From positions 1 to 64,000 of the forward strand of contig JAVTVY010017243.1 in NCBI GenBank assembly GCA_036873755.1: a stretch of DNA of 64,000 nt, written 5' to 3'. Below are positions 54,606 through 64,000 of the stretch, one piece after another. The translations under genes were made by a program, and so were the position numbers. This DNA comes from Hanleya hanleyi. Lineage: Eukaryota; Mollusca; Polyplacophora; Lepidopleurida; Hanleyidae. A model generated the notes under the pieces. The model saw nothing but the letters and a program-made list of their open reading frames with translations, was not told the origin of the DNA and searched no databases. Positions within the stretch are counted from its first letter, which is position 1. Every line of letters starts with the position of its first letter.

Positions 54606-54995
54606 AGAGAATTAAGGCTTAACGTCGCGTTCAGCAATGTTTCAGCCATATAGCGACGACCAAACAAAATTCTAAATAATCATGTCAATAACTTAGTAAT
54701 CCAACACACTAAAACATATACACGTTTAAACTTATGCAACAAAGCGATTTCTCTCAAATAACCTAAGATACCGGTACAGTCTTCTTTCACCCGACTAGAA
54801 AGATCTTCTAAAGTAGTTGCTCGATAAAAAGAATCTCTTACAATCTTAAAATCTATACAGTCGATAAGAATATATTTCACTCTTTCGTGGCATGGAATAC
54901 ACCATGGGGCTGGCTTTTTTTTCGTAAATATTCGCGAGTTAATCGTGTATGGCCGATTCTGCATCGTCTGATCATGGCCTGATCGAAACGTTTCT
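54606..54995 (-). mobile_element. 5'-truncated LINE, 3' end, second long copy
   Basis: Same tail and coding end as 43.24-43.64 kb (CAGCAATGTTTCAGCCATAT tail; WCIPCHE and KYILIDCIDFKIVRDSF on the minus strand), diverged and lacking a few codons between the Cys pair and the His. Confidence 0.6.
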
Positions 54996-55150
54996 GGCTG
55001 TTCAGATGAGGGAGGGAGGGAGGGAATTTGGCTTAATGTCACACTCAAGTTTGTTTCACTCATATGGTAACAGTCAGTTTGGTTGGTGGAGGAAGCCGGA
55101 GTACCCGGAGAGAACCACCGCCCTTCGGCAAGTAACTGACAAACTTTCAC
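54996..55150. repeat. dispersed GGAGTACCCGGAGA-type repeat
   Basis: GGAGGAAGCCGGAGTACCCG + GAGAACCACCG is a word I recall from many molluscan dispersed repeats. It lies between the LINE end and the second Penelope-type tail. Confidence 0.4.
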
Positions 55151-57340
55151 ACATGTTTTCAATGATGCCGGCAAGACATAATGATGTTCCAAAAATATCA
55201 AATCCGTATCGTTGATCAGTATTCTTAATCCATAATATTCTTTGTAAAGTCGTTATCTAAAGAATGATGTATCTCAGTCACGCTTTGATTGTGACTGTTC
55301 ATATGAGTAGCATGAGGATCTTGAAGTACATGGGTTCATACGGCCCCTAGCCCCGGGTTAAGCGGAATTAGACACAAGTTACGAAACGTAGCGCCATAGA
55401 TCTTGCACGCTACGTTCGTATTTTGCTATCAGCATGCGATATGTATCGCCAAATTTGAGAAACTTTGAGTGGAGGCGCTTGGTGGAATAGCCCTGTTTTA
55501 TAAGTTTCTGCAACAATGTTTTGTGACGTTGATTAAAATCGTCACATTTAACACAGGATCTAGCAAATGCTACTAAGCGAGATATGTATACACCATATGC
55601 AGGTCCCACTGGAATATTACTGTCCAGAAAGGGATAGTTTACGATGTCAAAATTGTAATCATCTCTTTTGTCATAAAGTCGACGAGAGAGAATGCCCGCT
55701 CCATTTTTATAGAGATAGAGATCTAAATATGATGTGCCTGTAGGGCTATCTGTAGTTTCCTTCAAATCCAGTGAAGGCGGATATATATCCTTCACTGCCT
55801 CATTTATATAGCGGTTATCCACAGCGAGAAGATCGTCTATATAGCGTTTGGTGAATGAGAAGGAACGGGCTTTGAATGGATCGGTTTTTGAAAGCGCCTG
55901 CATATAGCCATATTCATAAGAGAACAGATACAGGTCAGCCAACACGGGTGCACAATTAGTACCCATTGGAATACCTATATGCTGCTGATATATTGTGTTG
56001 CCAAATTTCACATAGATATTTTTAATGAGAAATTCAAGCAACTCTATAAACAAAGAAACATCCCATGAATGATATCTCTTGTATGTAGTCGAGCTAAAGA
56101 GTGCTTTATGGCTTCCGACATTAATATATCTACGATCAGTTTTCTTGAACACAGATACTATTAATGAACTTATACGGTCAATAAGGTCCTGATGAGGGAT
56201 TGTAGTATAGAGAGTCGAGAAATCCCATATGGATACATGTCTGTACGGTATGTGACCTTTAGCATCAAGTTCTTCCGTAAGACATTTTGAGTTTTCAATA
56301 TCCACATACATTCAACGCCAGAGTTCTTAGAAATAGTGGCGCAATACCTTTCCCAAAATGCTTTTACCTCCTGAAGGGCCCTCGTCAATAGGGTTGAAAG
56401 CAGCTTGGTGGTGCAGCTTCTAGAACCAGCTATGAATCTAGATTTGTATGGTGATTTATGCATTTTGGGAGTCCAGTATAGTTTTGGTATGTCGTTATGA
56501 TTGGTTGGAAGACAAATATCTCTTTCCCTGAGAAACTTTTTATGATTGTTAAATAAATCTTCCAGAGTAAATGCAGTTTGGGCGTAAGTAGACGTATTTG
56601 ATGAAGATATGTCTACACTCAATTCTTTAACCATCACCGGGTAATAGTAATATTTACATATGAATATTATATTATTCGGAGCTTTGTCTGCTGGGACTAT
56701 GACGAATTTACTCTGGAGATTTGCTAGAACTTCTTGCGAATTGAGGTTTCTCAGTACTTGTTTTGCTTGAGAAAGAGTACTTTCTCAACATGGCGGATTG
56801 TTTCAACGACCTTTGCTCTTGGTGAGGTCCAGCCAATCAGCGAGTACTGTAGGTTCAACTTTTTCTCGCTTAGACCAATCAATAACGTACTGTTCCAATG
56901 CAGACAGGACTATCTTCTTGTCGGCCTTCAGATTTATTCTTCTTGGCCTTCTATATTTAGGTCCTTTCATCAGGAGTAATTTCAAATCCTTTTCACTCAC
57001 CACATCAAGGTCACCAGTCACAATATGTTTGCATGGTGTATAGATGAAGTTCGACGATTCACAATCACAACTATATAGCCTCCTGACGTGTATAAGTTCC
57101 AGTCAAACTCCTTGACAGCATTGGAGTAATTGAATATTTTGGTGCTATAGATTTAGTATACTTATATGAAATGCAAGGAGGTTCTGTGAACTTAAAATAG
57201 TTTGGTACAGCGTTGCATACCTCTGGATCATTCAGGATTCGAGGTAAATTAATGATGTCCAGTCCTTTATCTACGTAGTTGAGTTTCAAGAAAAGCCGAT
57301 CTTGAGATGTTTCGATTATGTTCACTGGACGATACAACCG
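55151..57340 (-). pseudogene. Penelope-type reverse transcriptase, copy 2, longer but frameshifted
   Basis: Minus-strand pieces 57337-57071, 57021-56803, 56637-56170 and 56311-55379. The N-terminal part, absent from copy 1, has FKFTEPPCISYKYTKSIAPK, then TGDLDVV and KGPKYRRPRR, which precede RT in this family. The RT core again has GIPMGTNCAP and RYIDDLLAV and reaches SVQDLWRYVS. Several one-base shifts break it: near 57010-57080, an extra A near 56814, a lost base near 56790, and a lost base near 56297. The last 310 codons are open, unlike copy 1. The shared tail (55.15-55.37 kb) includes CTAGGGGCCGTATGAA. Confidence 0.75.
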
Positions 57341-57784
57341 AAAATACGCTATATCTTGACATACTTTAATGATTTTTGTTGAACGTCTGCAATCAACGCG
57401 TCACTGAAACACAATATATTCCACAAAATGACTTGGAAATTCATTTGCTAAACCCCATACCCCACTGAAGCGCATCACCGTAGAAAATAAATGCTTGTGT
57501 TCATCACCGCTGATACCCTACTGGTTGTCGTGGTGTTTTAATAAATGTCTAGGTTAAGCAGCATTGGAAACTAATATATGAACAACGGCTTCTTTGATTG
57601 GTACGTGTTTGTGTGTTCTGTCCATGGTGGTCTAAAGTCTCGTTATTATGAACATCTATGAACTTCATTTAGATCCACATTAACTGGCAAGTCATATTCT
57701 GTTATTTCTTACGTTGATCTCAGTTGTTCTACTACAAACTATTTATTTAGCTAAATGGCGTTATTATATACATTTATTTAGCTT
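57341..57784. other. flank of Penelope-type copy 2
   Basis: No gene or repeat recognised. Confidence 0.3.
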
Positions 57785-58065
57785 CCTAGTAAGTATTTTA
57801 TAAAGAAGTGCGGTCAACAGTATGTTGGCAAGACCACTCAAAGACTTCATCTGAAGGTGAACTATCTCAGAAAATCAGTTAGGAAAAAGCAATTGCCTAT
57901 AGCCAGACATTCTTATTGCCCATATCATGGCTGGGACAACTTTAGTATCCATTTTATACTCATCTAACAAGGATTCTGGCTTTGGATTTGAGAGAAAAAA
58001 TCGAGCCGGGAACTGTTCTGGATGCTGAAGATTGGGTCAGTCTTTTCCGTATTGTTTAAATGATA
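57785..58065 (+). pseudogene. GIY-YIG-like endonuclease remnant
   Basis: On the plus strand, about 57800-57965 reads KKCGQQYVGKTTQRLHLKVN then KKQLPIARHSYCPYHGWDNF before a stop. This is the QYVGKTTQ.L..R.N ... H pattern seen in GIY-YIG domains linked to Penelope-like elements (family memory). It is opposite in strand to the adjacent RT copy, so not part of the same ORF. Several stops follow. Confidence 0.4.
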
Positions 58066-58402
58066 TGTTAGATCAAGGTCTGTCAAATTAAAAAGTTTCT
58101 AGTCCATCGCCAGTTGCATATAATATGCCCAGATATAGCAATTGAGATATAGCAATTACTGGAAATTGACCTTTATAAAATAGACCAAGGCCAGTCAAAT
58201 TGGACAGGTTTCTGGCCAATCACCAGTTGCAGTTTGGAAAGCCTGACAACAATCCCTCAAGAGATATTGGGTTAACAAGCAGACAGTCCGTCCAGACAGA
58301 CAAACGGACGGGCAATGTAGACAGCATATCTTCTTTGGCGAAAGAGTTCAAAATTAATGACCTTCTTCGCAACGTCAATCTACATCTCTGAACTGTACTT
58401 AA

Positions 58403-60773
58403 AGCTGACATGACCTTATTTAATGCACGAATGGTAGCGAAAAAAAAATATTCTCAAAGATTATATCTCCCGTTGAATAATACCCGCCGGAACTAATCCA
58501 TATGAAAGTGTACATGTTTTGCCCAGCTGCCGAGTTTATGACGACATTACTGCCAACTTCTCATCCGAGTATCGTTTCCTCCACCGCATATATAAAGCTG
58601 GAGTCGATCGAGAATCTATAGCCAGTCTGAACTGACACTCGATCTGTTCACATCATATTTATGCTGTCATTGTTGTCACCAGCCCAAATTCGGACTGTGA
58701 GCATCATAGTCTATCACGCATTCACTCGCACACAATATAAATATATCTGGAATAAAACTGGATAACAAAATGAAGGATCTGATCATTCAAACACGAGTTA
58801 GACATACCGTAAGTGTTTCCTCAAAACAATGAAACTTGATTCGTCACCAGTTTCTCTAGCAGTGTACTTCAATTTACCTCACTCGCCACGAAGGGACTAT
58901 TCTCCATTCCAGTTGATAATTCTTGGGGCTCTATACGGTGCTCTCCAAATGCGATCTCTTTTTAAATTCCCGATATGACGTAACTGTTCCAAGACTATTG
59001 TAATTCGGAATTTTCATTTCAAACTGAGAATTGTTATATGTTATGCCAACTAAATCAGGCCCACCCGTGTTGACCGTATACTGCGCCAATTGGGAAATGC
59101 GGGAGCTGCTGTTGCCGTTGGAGAGGGTGCACCACTATTTGTGGAAACCGAAATTGCAAATTCCTAAATACGGGGTTGAAAAATGAAAGCGATCCCTTAT
59201 TGTGATTGTCACCCCGCCCAGTATTTTAACCTATACACCAGTTGTATAGAAAGATGAAATCTCTTTGCTTTCGTGGTTGGGAAATCGGGCGTAACTGACC
59301 TCTAACACTTGATCTTTGATTATCAAGGCAACTTGAAGCGGTCACTTCTGTTCACGTGAAAAGGACTTGGGAAAAGGCCACAGATCTCTCCAAAAATTCA
59401 TAAAAATGGACTCAAATGGGTCTACATGAACCATATTAGGATCACATGGGTTGTGCAGGATCTCGTATTGAAGCGCTCGTCGAGGGCACTTCTGGTCAGG
59501 TTACTGGCGGATGGAGGAAAAATAGGATTCCGGACAAACACAGAATCCGGTATAATTGATATTACAGGACATGTCGCCAGGAATGGCGGACTTTACGCAT
59601 TCAGATGAGAGAAAGAATATTTTGCTTAGTACACATTTTATGTATCCCCTACATTACATGACAACCAACCTGTGGGAGCCGCGTTGGGTGTGTTTACAAT
59701 TCACCTATGCTATTGTCCGTGTATCAGACGCATCGTCGGCAATGTTCGCTCTTGTCTGTGTGCAATGACCATCCATTCGTTCTGGTCCATCTCTGAGCGT
59801 CTTCGGGTAGTGCAGGGTACTGTCGTGGCAACATATCCTGGAACAGCTGATTTAGCAATTTGAGGAATTTCCGGCTGTTAGTCTTAGTTTTGCATCCACC
59901 CGCCAGTCAAGTGACCTCTCCAAGGTGCGATGAAAATCCAAGGTCAAATGTCATTTTCGCTTCGTTCATCCACCCTGATTATCTCACCACGAATGCTAAG
60001 AGATTTCACATTTCTATACTACTCATAGATGAGATAAAAATGGACGGGGTGACAATCAGAACAAAGGGTCGCTTTCGGTATGTATCGCCGCAATTTGCAA
60101 CTGCTTATGGGCGGGGGTGATTGGTAGGCATAACATATAACAATTCCTAGTTGGGAACGAACATTCCGAATTACAGTAATTTTGAAGCACTGTCGGGAAC
60201 CTAAATACATAGCGCATTTGAAGTGCACCGTACAGAGCCTCAATAATCATAAAACAGAATGACCAGTTGTCACTTCGTGCCTCCTCTTTGGTGTTGGAGG
60301 TCAGTTGAGATACAATGTTGGAGAAACCTGTGACGGATCAAGTTTTATTGTTTTGAGGAAATACGTACCGGTATGTCTGAATCATGTCTGAATAGTCAGA
60401 TCCTTCATTTTATTACTCAGTTTTTCCCAGATATATTTATATTGTGTGCGAATGAATGTGTGATAGACTATGATGCTCACAGTCCGAATTTGGGCTGGTG
60501 ACAACAATGCCAGCATAAATATGATGTGAACAGATCGAGTGTCAGTTCAGACTGGCTCTAGATTCTCGATCGACGCCAGCTTTATATATGCGGTGGAGGC
60601 AACGCTACTCGGATGACAAGTTGGCAGTAATGTCGTCATAAACTCGGCAGCTGGGCAAACAGGTACACTTTCATATGGATTAGTTCCGGCGGGTATTATT
60701 CAACGGGAGATATAATCTTTGCGAATATTTTTTTTCCGCTACCATACGTGCATTAAATAAGGTCATGTCAGCT
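58403..60773. mobile_element. 2371-bp long-inverted-repeat element flanked by TTAA
   Basis: Ends AGCTGACATGACCTTATTTA and its complement are flanked by TTAA (58399-58402, 60774-60777). Arms of roughly 800 bp (58403 to about 59220; about 60035 to 60773) pair with small indels, for example TTGTCACCAGCCCAAATTCG against its inverse near 60500. The ~800-bp middle has short plus-strand ORFs with no recognised domain. TTAA duplication suits piggyBac or Kolobok superfamilies; the element is non-autonomous. Confidence 0.82.
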
Positions 60774-60777
60774 TTAA

Positions 60778-61538
60778 GACAAATATAGCAATTTTCAATG
60801 ATTTACCGATTTTCGAAAAAAGTGACCTTAACCATTTGACCTCAAAATAAATGAACAATGTTACTCTTTGTCCCATGGGTAAGATTTTCCCCAAGTTTGG
60901 TACCAATCCATGACATAGAACTGGAGATATCGCACAGCTTATACAACTTAATTATCATCCATCGTGTCCGCATGATACGACCTTATATATCGACAAGCTT
61001 ATAAAATACCCTATCTACACATCTTTATCGAGTGCATTTGCATGCAATGACATCGAACGGTTAAGTGAGACTGACCTCGATCTGACATCCGTCCCTAGAG
61101 CGGGTTCTCCATCATCTGCACTCTGCCCATGATATGACGTCATCAGCGCCCACACAACCCACACAATATTACACACGGGTATTCTATGGATAACAACTTC
61201 TTTATTGCTGTGGTGCTGAAATTTTTCCCAAAGCTAATGAAAGTATCCCCAACGAAGTATCAGCTCGACAGCTCTAGCCTTGTGCCATATACGCACAATA
61301 TTTTAGTCACACTTTACAGAAATATTACAGTACGGGCTCTAATATTTCAGTACTAGTTGAGTAGTATATGATTTCCGTGCAGTCAGTCCTGTAATGTTTT
61401 AGTACTGTTATAGTACAGATTCAGTGCAGTACTATTTCAGTACGCTGTTAGAAATGTACTGGAATGGTAATAATGTTATTTTTGCTGTATAGTTGAGCCC
61501 GGCAAACTTCCCCGATGTAACTAATACAAAAAACATAC
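60778..61538. other. non-coding stretch
   Basis: AGTGACCTTAACCATTTGACCTC followed by CCCAAGTTTGGTACC (60.82-60.91 kb) resembles a common marine-invertebrate repeat style. AGTAC words recur at 61.33-61.45 kb. No gene seen. Confidence 0.3.
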
Positions 61539-61683
61539 CGGTCATATTATTGCCACTTTGGTCTAGGTGGATCGAGTCTTTCGGGTAAAATTTGAGACCA
61601 AAGCTTCTATTGAAGAAAGTCTCTATTGACAGTTTCAGAATCTCGCCGACGGAGGTGGACACCTGAATATCAAACTTGTTTTC
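61539..61683 (-). CDS. candidate internal exon (minus strand)
   Basis: On the minus strand an acceptor (TACTTTTACCAG, AG at 61685-61684) and a strong donor (ACCG|GTATGT, GT at 61538-61537) bound 145 bases that are open in one frame. It starts ENKFDIQVSTSVGEILKLSI and later has FGLKFYPKDSIHLDQSG: a beta-rich, extracellular-looking sequence with one N-x-S and one N-x-T site. The product is not recognised and no partner exon was found nearby. Composition is clearly less AT-rich than its flanks. Confidence 0.4.
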
Positions 61684-62515
61684 CTGGTAAAAGTACATCT
61701 CTGAATCCCTAAATTTCTCAATGCAAAATTATAGCTCCATTTCAAGAGCATGACTATGAAATCTTTCAATACAAGTTCGATTGAATAAGTTATTATTTGA
61801 TCATACATGTAGATTTTAGTAGCTCAAAATACAGAAATATCTCATTTTAGTGGCACACGATTTTTACAATCTACTCCATAGTTTAGTAGTTAATTCATTA
61901 CCGAACCAAGAGAAACTAGGGAATTCTGCAGGTTATTTTATCCCAATTCATTTGTTACAACATTGAAGTCAATAGTCAATAACTTAGGGGAAAATGTTTT
62001 TTGTTTCTGGTCCATGCCTGCAAACGTTTTTTCTTCTGAAGAAAAATCAGCAAAGTTGCCTCCCTTGAAAAAAAACAAGCGATATCAATTTTGTAGTTGT
62101 CATGTTTGTCTGTAATGTGGCATTAAGTGTTCAAAAGTATTTCGAGGTTTTAGGCATTCATAGTATTATAATTTAACATATATCACTGATCTATATCTGG
62201 GTATGAGTATAACATGAAAATAAATGGAAAGGCCATAGGCCTACTGTTGCGTCTCTAAACAAGGTTTGAAACAGAAGATATTCTCTCTTTGGCCTCAGCT
62301 AAACATTGTGATCACAAATGTATTATGACTCACCCTGAATTGTTCTGCCTCTTTTTTTTTAATCCAGTGCAGTACTGACTGTATTAGCATTCACTAATTT
62401 AGTTAATTACTACTACATTTTATTATCTATCATATTGTATTGGAATGTGAGACTGTCAACTTGACCTGGGTAGCAACATGGGGCATCCAATTCTGTTCGT
62501 TATAGTGCAAACAAT
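61684..62515. other. AT-rich non-coding stretch
   Basis: No gene or clear repeat recognised. Confidence 0.3.
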
Positions 62516-62519
62516 AGGG

Positions 62520-63625
62520 CCTTCACCGGAAGACTATACTGTGAAGACATGTGGCTCTGTCAGTATGTCGGAACCTCTTCCCACTTACCTTATATGTGTT
62601 GTAATTCTTACCTGTATATGGCGAGATTCTGCTGGTGGACGTTTCGTCCCCGAGGCCCGCCCCCCTGTACAGACCTTCTGGTCTTTGATATATGTTGGCA
62701 TTTGTGGGAAGTTGATGCTGGATCGACATCGGGCCTTACAGACTAGTCTTTTCTGTTAAATGCCATCATTTTCATCTGACGACGATACAGCTCACCAATC
62801 CCCAGTTTACGAGTTGTCACAGCGAAACAGCTCACCAATTACCAATATACGAAATGTCAGAGCATTTCCATCATAGCTCTCTAGATTTGTATCTAATACC
62901 GCCTATGCCGGTGCTAGGGGTCGTGTGGTCATATCATCCAAGTTGGCACATGAACAGGTACAATAAAAACGTACCTGAGATAAAACACATATCAAGAATC
63001 GTTAGATTCTTGGTATGTGCTTTAGAATAGGTTAACCGGAAGACTATACTGTGAAGTCATGTGGCTCTGCCAGTATGTCGGCACCTCTTCCCACTTCCCT
63101 TATATGTGTTGTAATTTTACCTGTATATGGCGAGATTCTGCTGGTGGACGTTTCGTCCCCGAGGCCCGCCCCCTGTACAGACCTTTTGGTCTTTGATATA
63201 TGTTGGCATTTGTGGGAAGTTGATGCTGGGTCGACATCGGGCCTTACAGACTAGTCTTTTGTGTTAAATGCCGTCATTTTCATCTGATGACGATACAGCT
63301 CACCAATCCCCAGTGTACGAGTTGTCACAGCGAAACAGCTCACCAATTACCAATACACGAGTTGTCAGAGCATTTCCATCATAGCTCTCTAGATTTGTAT
63401 CTAATACCGTTTATGCCGGTGCTAGGGGTCGTGTGGTCATATCATCCAAGTTGCCACATGAACAGGTACAATAAAAGCGTACCGGAGATACAACACATAT
63501 CAAGAATCGTTAGATTCTTGGTATGTGCTTTAGAATAGGTTAACCGAGAGACTATACTGTGAAGTCATGTGGCTCTTGTCAGTATGTCGGCAACTATTCC
63601 GACTTCCCTTGTATGTGTTGTAATT
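62520..63625 (+). repeat. ~510-bp tandem repeat, two full copies and part of a third
   Basis: Units start AGACTATACTGTGAAG at about 62531, 63043 and 63550 (spacing 512 and 507 bp). Each contains GTGGACGTTTCGTCCCCGAG, a GCCGGTGCTAGGGGTCGTGT motif and a terminal hairpin CACATATCAAGAATC-GTTA-GATTCTTGGTATGTG. The CTAGGGG block plus CACATGAACAGGTACAATAA resembles the tail of both Penelope-type copies. ORFs here repeat with the unit and carry no domain. Confidence 0.85.
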
Positions 63626-64000
63626 AAGCATGCCTCAAATCAGGTTACACTATAATGTTCATAAACATAGCAAATTATTAACATTACAGCATCAATGTCT
63701 CATTTCGAGCCAAATACGCCAGCAAAGGGCATACTAGCTATGATTTGGTTTTAATTGTGTACTCCATCGTGAAATGATGAACACTGGTCATACACAGTAT
63801 GTTGTGCAAACCTTTGCCCCATACAGCCCTACACATATACCAATGCTTCTGCATTCATGTCACCTGAAGTCAAACATCAGTCAATACTCCCAGTCTGTCC
63901 CCTATTTCCTATAATCACCTATCACTGTATCCTGGTATTTCCAAACATATTCGTTGTGTATCCACCCAAGACTCCTAAATCCTCTCTACACTGTGTCTTA
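63626..64000. other. window end, nothing recognised
   Basis: Unique sequence to the edge of the window. Confidence 0.3.

Noticed and set aside
63120..63180. Possible hammerhead ribozyme around GGACGTTTCGTCC (GGACGAAAC on the minus strand)
   Set aside because: No CTGATGA core is positioned before it on that strand, and the CTGATGA at about 63283 has no matching GAAA in a plausible stem arrangement.

Overview
This window is animal nuclear DNA, most likely from a marine mollusc, probably a gastropod. It holds spliced exons rather than operons and huge introns. It is packed with tandem arrays, palindromic MITEs, a Ngaro (tyrosine-recombinase) retrotransposon and Penelope-type reverse transcriptase copies. 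It also carries LINE/SINE tails that I recall as similar to repeats common in gastropod genomes (family memory, not a search). Only a few percent looks like host coding sequence; most of the DNA is repeats.

Layout. 0-1.1 kb: the end of a C2H2 zinc-finger protein ORF, broken by one in-frame TGA, with a poly(A) signal. 1.3-5.0 kb: related 176-bp, 174-bp and 151-bp satellites carrying CRE-like or NRF1-like palindromes. 5.3-7.0 kb: a 730-bp tandem duplication of a 41-bp minisatellite. 7.35-7.89 kb: a terminal exon on the minus strand. 9.5-15.75 kb: about 127 copies of a 49-bp repeat. 17-39.7 kb: a plus-strand gene inferred from exons at 17.0, (34.0), 37.2 and 39.5 kb with a poly(A) signal. Its introns hold a 1.69-kb hAT-like element, a 34-bp minisatellite, an array of TGACCTTGA nuclear-receptor motifs, a long inverted repeat, a broken Penelope-type copy and 38-bp hairpin minisatellites. 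39.9-43.7 kb: a SINE-like tail, a palindrome with a tRNA-like core, a ~200-bp satellite and LINE 3' ends.

43.78-53.34 kb is the centrepiece. A palindromic hAT-like element (8-bp target duplication) is split exactly at its centre by a Ngaro retrotransposon with split direct repeats (A1 - gag / RT-RNase H / tyrosine recombinase / SGNH hydrolase - B1 - A2 - B2). Three further palindromic or MITE elements sit inside or at the edge of the Ngaro: 652 bp with TA duplication, 412 bp with 9-bp duplication, and 952 bp with AT duplication. A second 412-bp copy lies just outside at 53.5 kb. The Ngaro recombinase and hydrolase ORFs are open, but RT-RNase H carries three nonsense codons and one frameshift.

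54.5-63.6 kb: a small foldback, another LINE tail, a second Penelope-type copy, a GIY-YIG-like remnant, a 2.37-kb long-inverted-repeat element flanked by TTAA, a candidate minus-strand exon at 61.6 kb, and ~510-bp tandem units sharing a motif with the Penelope-type tails.
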